A stretch of DNA of 38,443 bases, taken from Paralactobacillus_A sp963926925 (lineage in GTDB: Bacteria; Bacillota; Bacilli; Lactobacillales; Lactobacillaceae). A program made the position numbers and the translations under genes. The stretch spans positions 1 through 38,443 of the forward strand of contig CAWUZD010000034.1 of the NCBI GenBank assembly GCA_963926925.1, in the 5' to 3' direction. The notes under the pieces were generated by a model. The model had not been told where the DNA came from and did not search any database. It saw only the letters and a program-made list of their open reading frames with translations. How positions within the stretch are numbered: position 1 is the stretch's first letter; every line of letters begins with the position of its first letter. Shown here piece after piece: positions 15,979 through 23,117 of this stretch.

Positions 15979-17172
15979 TTACTCCTTACTTTTTGATGCT
16001 AACTTACAGTCCATATTTAATGGTAAATGAATTATGAAAGTAGTCAATTTTTGATTTGATTCAACCGTAATATTACCGCCATGACGATCAATAATACTTT
16101 TAGCAATTGCTAATCCTAAACCAGTACCACCCGTTTCTTTAGAACGTGAATATTCAACACGGTAAAACCGATTAAAGATTTGCTTTAACGCTTTTTCTGG
16201 AATAGCTTCGCCATCATTAGCTATCTTAATAGTCACTTCATCATGATGTTGTTGCGCATTTAAATAAATATGATGAGCACCAATGCCGTATTTTAATGCA
16301 TTAGTAACCAAATTATTAAATACTCGACTAAGCTTTTGTGCATCAGCTTCCATAATCAAGGGATTAGGATTGCAAGTAACTTCAATTTTAATATTCTTTT
16401 TCTGGGCATCTAATTCAAAGTTAGCAGCAATTTGTTCAAGCATTGATGCCATATCAAACTTGTTCTTTTGTAAAGGAATATTAGGTTGTTGCATTTTGGT
16501 ATATTCAAATAAATCATTTACCAAAAGATTCATTTGTTTAGCCTTAGTGTAAGCAACATGTGCATATTTCAAAATATCTTCCTGATTTTGATACTGATGA
16601 TCATTAATTAATCCTAAGTAACCAATAATTGATGTCAATGGCGTGCGTAAATCATGACTAACATTAGTTATTAATTCATCCTTGCTTTGTTCAATTTCAC
16701 GTTCTTGCTGCATTGACTGCACGGTACTATCAACTAAGGCATTAATACTTTGAATCATCTGCTCCAAATTAGGATTAACTTTAAATTGAATCCGATAATT
16801 CAAATGACCGTTAGCAATATAGTGCAATTCACTAATAACGTGATTTTGTTGAATTAAATGATAACGACGAATTAACCGCCAATAAATAATAATTCCGTCA
16901 AAAAACAGCATTATTAATACAAAGATGTTTTGCCAACTCCATAAATGATAATTATACGGGCCAAACGTTATTCCTTGTTTAATTATCCAAATACCAGTTA
17001 CTAACCGTGGATTATTATGAATAATATCATTTAATAGGACAACAATTCCTAAATTAATCAGCAATAAAATAATTAAAGTAACGATTCCTTCAATTAATAA
17101 TTCGCTTTTTTCAGCTGCTGTTATTTTTAACTTAGGCATCTCTTGCGTATCAACTAATTTATTACGCTTCAA
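15979..17172 (-). CDS. Sensor histidine kinase, VanS-like
   Basis: A membrane histidine kinase that would phosphorylate the adjacent regulator. The 397-residue product has two membrane segments (about 27-49 and 81-101) enclosing an external loop of about 30 residues, a linker, the HisKA domain with phospho-accepting His173 in NVSHDLRTPL, and a complete ATPase domain (N box around 286-292, FNRFYR near 333, GTGLGLA at about 350-356). The short loop gives little room for a ligand domain, resembling VanS-type and intramembrane-sensing kinases. It overlaps the regulator gene by 11 bases and is 6 bases upstream of dacA. The signal sensed is unknown; envelope stress or cell-wall antibiotics are an inference from the context. 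Confidence 0.9.
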   Translation of the reverse strand: MKRNKLVDTQEMPKLKITAAEKSELLIEGIVTLIILLLINLGIVVLLNDIIHNNPRLVTGIWIIKQGITFGPYNYHLWSWQNIFVLIMLFFDGIIIYWRLIRRYHLIQQNHVISELHYIANGHLNYRIQFKVNPNLEQMIQSINALVDSTVQSMQQEREIEQSKDELITNVSHDLRTPLTSIIGYLGLINDHQYQNQEDILKYAHVAYTKAKQMNLLVNDLFEYTKMQQPNIPLQKNKFDMASMLEQIAANFELDAQKKNIKIEVTCNPNPLIMEADAQKLSRVFNNLVTNALKYGIGAHHIYLNAQQHHDEVTIKIANDGEAIPEKALKQIFNRFYRVEYSRSKETGGTGLGLAIAKSIIDRHGGNITVESNQKLTTFIIHLPLNMDCKLASKSKE

Positions 17173-17848
17173 CTTTATAACCTACGCCCCATACTGTTTC
17201 GATGACTTTTTCACCATCAGTGGCTTCTTCAATTTTGTCACGTAAATGACTAACGTGAACCATTACTGTTTTCGCAGAAACAATACTTTCTTGTTGCCAT
17301 ACTCTTTCAAAAATTTCATCAGCTGAGAAAACACGATTAGGATGACTAGCCAACAAGTATAAAATACCAAATTCTAAAGCAGTCAATTGAATCTTTTTAC
17401 CAGTAATAGTTTTTACTTCATGGGAATCCTTTTGAATTGTTAACGGACCTACTTCTAAAATATCAGGTTCTTCATTCATAACTTGATGTTGACTACGCCG
17501 TAAAAGTGATTTTACCCGCGCCATTACTTCTAAAGGATTAAATGGTTTAGTAACATAGTCATCCGCACCGGTAATTAAACCTTGAATTTTATCCATATCA
17601 GTTGTTTTAGCAGAAATAATAATAATTGGAATTTGTGAATCTTTCCGAACTGTTTTAATTACATCAATTCCACTCATATGTGGCATCATAATATCCAAAA
17701 TCATTAAAGCAATATCCGGATTAGTTGCTAACTTTGTTAATGCTTCTTTACCAGAGTAAGCTAACACTGGTTCATAACCTTCATTTTTAATATAAATAGA
17801 AAGCAATTGAACAATTTCTTTATCATCATCGACAACTAAAATTTTCAT
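17162..17848 (-). CDS. OmpR/PhoB-family response regulator, VanR-like
   Basis: A DNA-binding regulator that is activated by the kinase encoded just downstream. The 228-residue product has a receiver domain (1-120) with the acidic pocket at Asp7-Asp9, phosphorylation site Asp52 (LMILDIMMP), Ser79 and Lys101 (TKPF), followed by a winged-helix domain (about 130-228, with VSAKTVMVHVSHLRDKI). The receiver and the GADDYVTKPFNPLE segment are close to VanR. It is the first gene of the three-gene operon with the kinase and dacA. The region upstream is very AT-rich; I see no promoter I trust. Confidence 0.93.
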   Translation of the reverse strand: MKILVVDDDKEIVQLLSIYIKNEGYEPVLAYSGKEALTKLATNPDIALMILDIMMPHMSGIDVIKTVRKDSQIPIIIISAKTTDMDKIQGLITGADDYVTKPFNPLEVMARVKSLLRRSQHQVMNEEPDILEVGPLTIQKDSHEVKTITGKKIQLTALEFGILYLLASHPNRVFSADEIFERVWQQESIVSAKTVMVHVSHLRDKIEEATDGEKVIETVWGVGYKVEA

Positions 17849-17900
17849 ATAGATTAAAACTCCTTAATGTTTATTAATTAAATTATATAATTATATGTAC

Positions 17901-17938
17901 AAATTAGGCCCAATAGTAGTAACTATTGAGCCTAATTT
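17901..17938. terminator. Terminator after the DUF1129 gene
   Basis: A 17-position stem (17901-17917 with 17922-17938, loop AGTA) with one mismatch is flanked by A/T runs. It lies 18 bases past the DUF1129 stop and 52 bases upstream of the response regulator, so it closes the rsmG-noc-parB operon. Confidence 0.7.
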
Positions 17939-17955
17939 AAACAAAATATAACTAA

Positions 17956-18732
17956 TTAATTACGAAAGTAACCAAGTGGTTTGAAATGTTTTTTCAATAA
18001 GTAGTGACCACCATAAGCTAATGCAGCAATAATTAATTCTGGAACTGGTGGAATAATGAAATTAATTTGGCGTGGCACTAACATGATAAATGACAAGATA
18101 ATCATCATGATAAAAACAGCCACAATTGAAACTAATATCATCCGCCAGAATGATGATTTCCGTTTACGATTTACCCATTGGCTAGTATAAGCCATTAATA
18201 AACCAGCTGCTAACGCAATCATTACTAGTGTTAACCAACCATTAGTTGCAGATTGCGCCATTTTAGGTGAAAACAAACCAAACAAACCATATACTAATGT
18301 AAACATTGCTAAGAAAGTAAGACTCATATCTAATGTTGACATCCATAGTGGTGTTTGTTTAGCAGGAACCGGTGCGTGTAACATTTTATCAATGTATTCA
18401 CTTACTGAACCATAAATTGCATTAGCTGGTTTACCTTTATGTTGTGCTTCAATAATATTAGGTAGCATTTCATCAATGATTGCTTGTTGCCGATCAGCGG
18501 CTAAGTCAGTTGCTGCTAAACCCTTACGTAGCTTAAAGATATAATCAGCATTCCGCTTTGACAAATGCTTCATAATTTCCTCAGGTGCTTCGTCTTTTTG
18601 ACGAGCAGCGGCAGCAATCCGTTGATTCTTAGCATTAGCAGCATTGCGATCCTTGATATTAGATTTAGTTTCTTCATCAGTAGATAATACTGCGGTGTTA
18701 TCTTGTTGTTTAGTATCTTTTTGATCAGTCAA
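17956..18732 (-). CDS. DUF1129-family membrane protein
   Basis: A protein of unknown function common in lactic acid bacteria. The 258-residue product has a charged, probably cytosolic N-terminal half (1-128), with an Ala/Lys-rich helical stretch and RNADYIFKLRKGL typical of DUF1129, and then four hydrophobic segments (about 133-155, 165-185, 195-217 and 228-245). It follows ychF by 18 bases, the usual arrangement in Lactobacillaceae, and is the last gene before the terminator. No enzymatic motif is visible. The family call rests on pattern recognition of the N-terminal domain and the neighbours. Confidence 0.8.
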   Translation of the reverse strand: MTDQKDTKQQDNTAVLSTDEETKSNIKDRNAANAKNQRIAAAARQKDEAPEEIMKHLSKRNADYIFKLRKGLAATDLAADRQQAIIDEMLPNIIEAQHKGKPANAIYGSVSEYIDKMLHAPVPAKQTPLWMSTLDMSLTFLAMFTLVYGLFGLFSPKMAQSATNGWLTLVMIALAAGLLMAYTSQWVNRKRKSSFWRMILVSIVAVFIMMIILSFIMLVPRQINFIIPPVPELIIAALAYGGHYLLKKHFKPLGYFRN

Positions 18733-18750
18733 AATAATTCCCCCTAAATA

Positions 18751-19854
18751 TTAGACATTAAATCTAAATTCAATAATATCGCCATCTTGAACTTCATAAT
18801 CTTTACCTTCAAGACGCATCTTACCTGCTTCACGAACGGCATTCATACTACCTAATTTATCCAAATCATCAAAGGAAACAGTTTCAGCACGGATAAAGCC
18901 ACGTTCGAAATCAGAGTGAATAATTCCAGCTACTTGTGGTGCCTTCATACCCCGCCGGAATGTCCATGCTCGGGTTTCTTTGCCACCAGCAGTAAAGAAT
19001 GTTGCTAAACCTAATAAATGATATGAAGCCTTAATTAACTTATCCAAACCAGATTCATCAACACCTTCAGCTGCTAAGAATTCAGCTTTATCAGCATCAT
19101 CTAATTGTGCAATTTCTTCTTCAGTCTTTGCAGAAACAGCAACTACGTCAGCATTTTCCTTAGCAGCATATTCTTTAATTTGTTGAACATATGGGGATGC
19201 ATCAGGATCAGCCATGTCACTTTCAGCAATATTAGCAACATATAATACTGGTTTAGATGTTAATAAGAATAAGCCCTTAACAATTTTTTGTTCTTCTTTA
19301 GAAAATTCAATTGAACGAACATTACCGCCAGCTTCCAAAACTGGTTTAATCTTTTTTAATACTTCAAATTCTGCTTGTGCATCTTTATCTTTGGCAGTCT
19401 GGGCGACTTTTTCAACACGAGCATAACGCTTTTCAACACTTTCCAAATCAGCCAAGCTTAATTCCAAATTAATTGTTTCAATATCACTAATAGGATCAAC
19501 TTTACCAGTAACACTAGTAATATTATCGTCATCAAATGCCCGCACAACATGCACAATGGCATCAGTTTGACGAATATTTTCAAGAAACTTATTACCTAAG
19601 CCTTCACCTTTGCTAGCACCTTTAACAATTCCAGCAATATCAGTAAATTCAAAAGTTGTTGGAACAACTTTTTTAGCTGGAATAATTTCTTGAATTCGAT
19701 CTAATCGTTTATCAGGCACTTCAACCATCCCTACGTTAGGGTCAATGGTTGCAAATGGATAGTTAGCCATTTCAGCGCCTGCCTTAGTAATTGCATTAAA
19801 TAATGTAGATTTACCAACATTAGGTAAACCAACAATGCCTGCTGTTAAAGCCAT
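18751..19854 (-). CDS. ychF: Redox-regulated ATPase/GTPase YchF (OLA1 family)
   Basis: YchF is a ribosome-associated P-loop ATPase of the Obg family implicated in stress responses. The 367-residue product has G1 GLPNVGKST (9-17), the switch region with DIAG (72-75), and NIAE (208-211) instead of the usual NKxD, the feature that gives this family its preference for ATP. The C-terminal TGS domain (about 283-366) begins with ARAWT-like GGKETRAWTFRRG and ends EFRFNV. Length is normal. It sits 15 bases after DUF951 and is clearly part of the noc-parB operon. Confidence 0.97.
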   Translation of the reverse strand: MALTAGIVGLPNVGKSTLFNAITKAGAEMANYPFATIDPNVGMVEVPDKRLDRIQEIIPAKKVVPTTFEFTDIAGIVKGASKGEGLGNKFLENIRQTDAIVHVVRAFDDDNITSVTGKVDPISDIETINLELSLADLESVEKRYARVEKVAQTAKDKDAQAEFEVLKKIKPVLEAGGNVRSIEFSKEEQKIVKGLFLLTSKPVLYVANIAESDMADPDASPYVQQIKEYAAKENADVVAVSAKTEEEIAQLDDADKAEFLAAEGVDESGLDKLIKASYHLLGLATFFTAGGKETRAWTFRRGMKAPQVAGIIHSDFERGFIRAETVSFDDLDKLGSMNAVREAGKMRLEGKDYEVQDGDIIEFRFNV

Positions 19855-19869
19855 AATTTTTCTCCTTTG

Positions 19870-20070
19870 TTATTCTTTGTTATTAATAATATCAGATTTT
19901 TTAATAATCTTTTTTAATCGTTTTTCAAAATCACGCCGCGACATTAAAACACGGTGATTACATCCCAAGCATTCTAAACGAATATCCATGCCCATGCGCA
20001 CTATTTTCCAACGATTCGTACCACAGGTATGTGGCTTTTTTAACATTACAATATCATTCAAATCATACAT
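19870..20070 (-). CDS. DUF951 family small zinc-ribbon-like protein
   Basis: A 66-residue basic protein of unknown function. It contains KKPHTCGTNRW (Cys16) and CLGC (Cys35, Cys38), which could form a zinc site, and a Lys-rich C-terminus typical of DUF951. It lies between parB and ychF, the standard place in Lactobacillales, with 14- and 15-base spacers. The setting and the basic character suggest nucleic-acid association, which is only inference. Confidence 0.9.
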   Translation of the reverse strand: MYDLNDIVMLKKPHTCGTNRWKIVRMGMDIRLECLGCNHRVLMSRRDFEKRLKKIIKKSDIINNKE

Positions 20071-20084
20071 AAGTTTAAACTCCT

Positions 20085-20945
20085 CTAATCAATATTAACA
20101 TCTAAAATTTGTAAAATACGATTGAGTTCAGATAAAGACAAGTAATTAATTTCAATTTTGCCATTACCATTTTTATTATGTGTAATGTTAACTTTAGTAT
20201 TTAACCGATAACTTAATTGCGATTCTGAAGCACGTAAATATGAAGATTTCTTCGTTGTATGATGTTTAACATGTTTACCATTTTCTTTATTTACTAATTG
20301 CTCTAATTGTCGAACGGTTAATTTTTTATCAATTACATACTTAGCAAGTATAACAATTTTATCCTTGTTTTTTAATCCCAATAACGTGCGTGCTTGCCCC
20401 ATTGATAATTGTCCTTTTTGAATCATCTGCTTAACTTCTGTAGGTAATGTTAATAAACGCAAATAATTAGCAATATAAGGACGACTTTTTCCTAAATGAT
20501 TAGAAATTTCAGCTTGCGTTAAATGTAATTTCTTCATTAAAGTAGCATAAGCATTAGCTTCTTCTAGTGGTGTTAGGTTTTCACGTTGCAAATTTTCAAG
20601 CACAGCAATTTCCATCATGGTATCGTCATTCATAGTTTTAATAATTGCCGGAATATCATGTTTGCCAGCTAATTTAGAAGCACGAAACCGCCGTTCACCA
20701 GCCACAATTTCATAACCACTAATACTCTGCCGCACAATAATAGGTTGAAATACACCTGATTTAGTAATCGAAGCTGCTAATTCTTGTAAAGCCGTTTCAT
20801 TAAAAAAGTGTCGTGGTTGGTAAGGATTAGGACGAATTTCATCAAGCGGTAAATTAACAACTTGCTGGGAACTATCATTAATTGCATTAGTTGTTGTTAA
20901 ATTAGCAAACAACAAATCAAGTGAATTATTTTTCTTTTTTGTCAT
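20085..20945 (-). CDS. parB: Chromosome-partitioning protein ParB (Spo0J)
   Basis: ParB is a CTP-dependent clamp that loads at parS sites near the origin and recruits SMC. The 286-residue product has the N-terminal CTPase domain with the GERRFR motif (83-88) and ENLQRE (117-122), the helix-turn-helix (about 143-166, LTQAEISNHLGKSRPYIANYL), and a C-terminal dimerisation region. Its start overlaps the end of noc by 20 bases. parA (soj), which normally lies between them, is absent. The pairing as Noc then ParB follows the conserved gene order; the two paralogues are similar enough that a phylogeny would settle their identities. Confidence 0.93.
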   Translation of the reverse strand: MTKKKNNSLDLLFANLTTTNAINDSSQQVVNLPLDEIRPNPYQPRHFFNETALQELAASITKSGVFQPIIVRQSISGYEIVAGERRFRASKLAGKHDIPAIIKTMNDDTMMEIAVLENLQRENLTPLEEANAYATLMKKLHLTQAEISNHLGKSRPYIANYLRLLTLPTEVKQMIQKGQLSMGQARTLLGLKNKDKIVILAKYVIDKKLTVRQLEQLVNKENGKHVKHHTTKKSSYLRASESQLSYRLNTKVNITHNKNGNGKIEINYLSLSELNRILQILDVNID

Positions 20946-21777
20946 TCAAACTACCTTTCTTTGGTATTTCAATGATAAGTTGATAATCATGTTGGTGATC
21001 ATCTTCATGAATTTTAATTCTCAATCCACTTTCACGAATAGTACGCACCGTTTTCTTAACCATTTGCAATGCTTCATCACTATCATAATGTTTTTGCCGC
21101 GATTGCTTAGAAGTTTGATGATTAATTGGACCTGCATCCCCACTAAGTAATTGTGAAACTAATTGGTTAGTTTCTTTAACATTCAAGTGATTAGCTAAAA
21201 TACGATGCAAAGCAATTTGCTGTTGCACATCATCTAAGCGTAGTAATTCACGACCATGCCGCTCAGTAATTTCACCATTCATAATTGCTTCTTGAACAGT
21301 TTCACTTAATTTTAATAAACGTAACTTATTAGCAATAAATGATTGGCTCTTTCCCATTCGTTTAGCCAAAGAGTTTTGGGTTAAATTATCGACTTCTAAT
21401 AATGAGCGATAAGCAATTGCTTCTTCAATCGCATTTAATTGTTCCCGTTGTAAATTTTCAATTAATGCCATTGCAGCTGTTTCTTGATCACCCATCTTTT
21501 CAACAATAGCAGGAATTTTTTCCCAATTTAATGTTTCAACCGCCCGGAAGCGTCGTTCACCAGCAATAATTTCATACTTTTGTGGTTCATATTCACGAAG
21601 AACAATTGGTTGTAGTAATCCATGTTCTTCAATTGTCGCTGCTAATTCGGCAATTTTGGTTCTATCAAATGTTTTTCGTGGTTGATAACGGTTAGGTACA
21701 ATTGCTGTCATCGGAACTTCAACAACTTGATTAATTTCCGCATTATTTTTATGACGATTAAAAAAACTAAAAGCCAT
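20926..21777 (-). CDS. noc: Nucleoid occlusion protein Noc (ParB paralogue)
   Basis: Noc binds dispersed sites on the chromosome and, by associating with the membrane, keeps the division septum off the nucleoid. The 283-residue product has a short N-terminal stretch MAFSFFNRHK that could form the membrane-targeting amphipathic helix of Noc, then VPMTAIVPNRYQPRKTF, GERRFR (73-78), ENLQRE (107-112) and a helix-turn-helix (about 132-155). It follows rsmG by 14 bases, as in B. subtilis and many Lactobacillales, and overlaps parB by 20 bases. That position and the N-terminus favour Noc over a second ParB. Confidence 0.88.
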   Translation of the reverse strand: MAFSFFNRHKNNAEINQVVEVPMTAIVPNRYQPRKTFDRTKIAELAATIEEHGLLQPIVLREYEPQKYEIIAGERRFRAVETLNWEKIPAIVEKMGDQETAAMALIENLQREQLNAIEEAIAYRSLLEVDNLTQNSLAKRMGKSQSFIANKLRLLKLSETVQEAIMNGEITERHGRELLRLDDVQQQIALHRILANHLNVKETNQLVSQLLSGDAGPINHQTSKQSRQKHYDSDEALQMVKKTVRTIRESGLRIKIHEDDHQHDYQLIIEIPKKGSLNDKKEK

Positions 21778-21791
21778 TTACTAAAATCTCC

Positions 21792-22520
21792 TTATTTATT
21801 ACGTAATGGGTCTCGATTAGGAGTGCCTGCCTTCCGTGGATATTTTTTAGGGGTTGGTTTAACTTTTTGAATAACTAAAATATGACGCATACCTGCATCA
21901 CATAATTCAAATGAATAATCGTTAACCAATTTACCACCTAATTGTTGTAATGCATATTGTGCATCAGCTACTTCTGCTTCAGCATGACTAGCCTTTAAAG
22001 CAATGAAATACCCATTTTCTTTAACTAATGGTAAACACAATTCAACCAGTACTGGTAATGAAGCCACTGCTCGTGCTGTTACAATATCAAAACTAGCCCG
22101 TGCTGCTGAACGTTTATTACCAAAATCTTCAGCACGATTATGTACTAATTCAACATCAGTTAACCCTAATTCACTAACTAATTGATTCAAAAAATTAATT
22201 CGTTTGTTTAAAGAATCAATAATTGTGACTTTTAATTGGGGAAAAGCAATTTTAAGCGGAATTGATGGAAAACCAGCACCGGCACCCACATCACAAATGC
22301 TTAAGCTTTGTGTTTGTAATTCTTTAACATAAAAAGCTGGCGTTAGTGAATCATAAAAATGCTTCAAATAAACATCATTTTCAGCTGTGATTGCTGTTAA
22401 ATTAACATTTTTATTAGTTTCAACAAGTTCATGATAATAAATATCAAATTGTTGCATTTGCTCATCACTTAAATTAATGTGGTGTTCTGCTAATGTCTTA
22501 CGAAATTTTTCTGGATTCAT
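21792..22520 (-). CDS. rsmG: 16S rRNA (guanine527-N7)-methyltransferase RsmG (GidB)
   Basis: RsmG uses S-adenosylmethionine to methylate G527 of 16S rRNA; loss gives low-level streptomycin resistance in several bacteria. The 242-residue product has SAM motif I DVGAGAGFPSIPLKIAFP (about 77-94), the RAEDFG region near residue 128 and TARAVASLPVLVE (about 147-159). Length is normal. It heads the operon rsmG-noc-parB-DUF951-ychF-DUF1129, and its short leader begins with a striking inverted repeat. Confidence 0.96.
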   Translation of the reverse strand: MNPEKFRKTLAEHHINLSDEQMQQFDIYYHELVETNKNVNLTAITAENDVYLKHFYDSLTPAFYVKELQTQSLSICDVGAGAGFPSIPLKIAFPQLKVTIIDSLNKRINFLNQLVSELGLTDVELVHNRAEDFGNKRSAARASFDIVTARAVASLPVLVELCLPLVKENGYFIALKASHAEAEVADAQYALQQLGGKLVNDYSFELCDAGMRHILVIQKVKPTPKKYPRKAGTPNRDPLRNK

Positions 22521-22538
22521 TTACTTATTCTTCCTTTT

Positions 22539-22561
22539 TGTGAAACATTAATTGTTTCACA
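22539..22561. promoter_or_regulatory. Palindrome of everted parS half-sites at the rsmG operon start
   Basis: TGTGAAACA and TGTTTCACA are perfect inverted arms separated by TTAAT. Each arm contains one half of the parS consensus (TGTTTCAC or GTGAAACA), but in the reverse order to a true parS. It sits between the predicted -10 and the ribosome binding site of rsmG. No T-run follows on either strand, so it is not a terminator. It may be an operator, a 5' mRNA hairpin or a degenerate ParB/Noc site. Confidence 0.55.
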
Positions 22562-22569
22562 CTTATTTA

Positions 22570-22598
22570 ACTTTATCCTAATTACTTTAAAACTTCAA
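22570..22598 (-). promoter_or_regulatory. Candidate promoter of the rsmG-noc-parB operon
   Basis: On the minus strand TTGAAG (22598-22593), a 17-base spacer and TAAAGT (22575-22570) form a moderate promoter. The predicted start near 22563 is immediately upstream of the palindrome at 22539-22561. Confidence 0.5.
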
Positions 22599-22698
22599 TA
22601 TAACAATAATTAATAATCATAAAATATATTTTTATTTTGACTTAATTAGCGATAATATAAAGATTGTAAACTATTATAAGAAAAGAGGCGCTTAATTA

Positions 22699-23079
22699 AT
22701 GAAGTTAGCTGGAAAAGAAATTCATTATGATGATCAACTATCTGATGAACAATTACAAGAATTATCTCAAAACTATCAAGATTTATGGGATAAACTTAAA
22801 ACATTAGAGTACACTACTGACACTCAACAAATGCAAGTACTCTATCAAGAAGCTGACAACATTCGTAATTACGAAGCTGGTTTCTTTACATTGCAAATTA
22901 GATATAAGAACGATACCCATCATTTTGATCAATTCACAATTATCGTTAATAATCGTAGTACATTTAATGATAGTAAAGATGAAATCGTCTTAGAAATGTC
23001 CCAATTTGAAAAATGGGATGATTTAGAAAAAGCCGCCATGGAAGCAGCAAGCAATTGGTGCGATAAAATGAAGAGATAA
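22699..23079 (+). CDS. Small acidic protein of unknown function
   Basis: A 126-residue cytosolic-looking protein, rich in Asp, Glu, Gln and aromatic residues. It has a predicted helical first half (about 18-55, QLQELSQNYQDLWDKLKTLE) and a probable beta-rich second half (FFTLQIRYKNDTHHF, FTIIVNNRSTF), then an aromatic-rich C-terminal helix. There is no signal peptide, membrane segment or recognisable catalytic motif. It has a GAGG ribosome binding site and its own terminator, and is divergent from rsmG. I do not recognise the family; the composition and gene structure make a real gene likely. Confidence 0.82.
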   Translation: MKLAGKEIHYDDQLSDEQLQELSQNYQDLWDKLKTLEYTTDTQQMQVLYQEADNIRNYEAGFFTLQIRYKNDTHHFDQFTIIVNNRSTFNDSKDEIVLEMSQFEKWDDLEKAAMEAASNWCDKMKR

Positions 23080-23082
23080 TTA

Positions 23083-23114
23083 AAAAAGCGTTTGTATATA
23101 TTACAAACGCTTTT
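23083..23114. terminator. Bidirectional terminator
   Basis: AAAAGCGTTTGTA (23084-23096) pairs perfectly with its complement (23102-23114) across a five-base loop. The A/T ends allow it to stop both the plus-strand small gene and the convergent serine hydrolase gene, whose stop is 4 bases away. Confidence 0.88.
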
Positions 23115-23117
23115 AAT

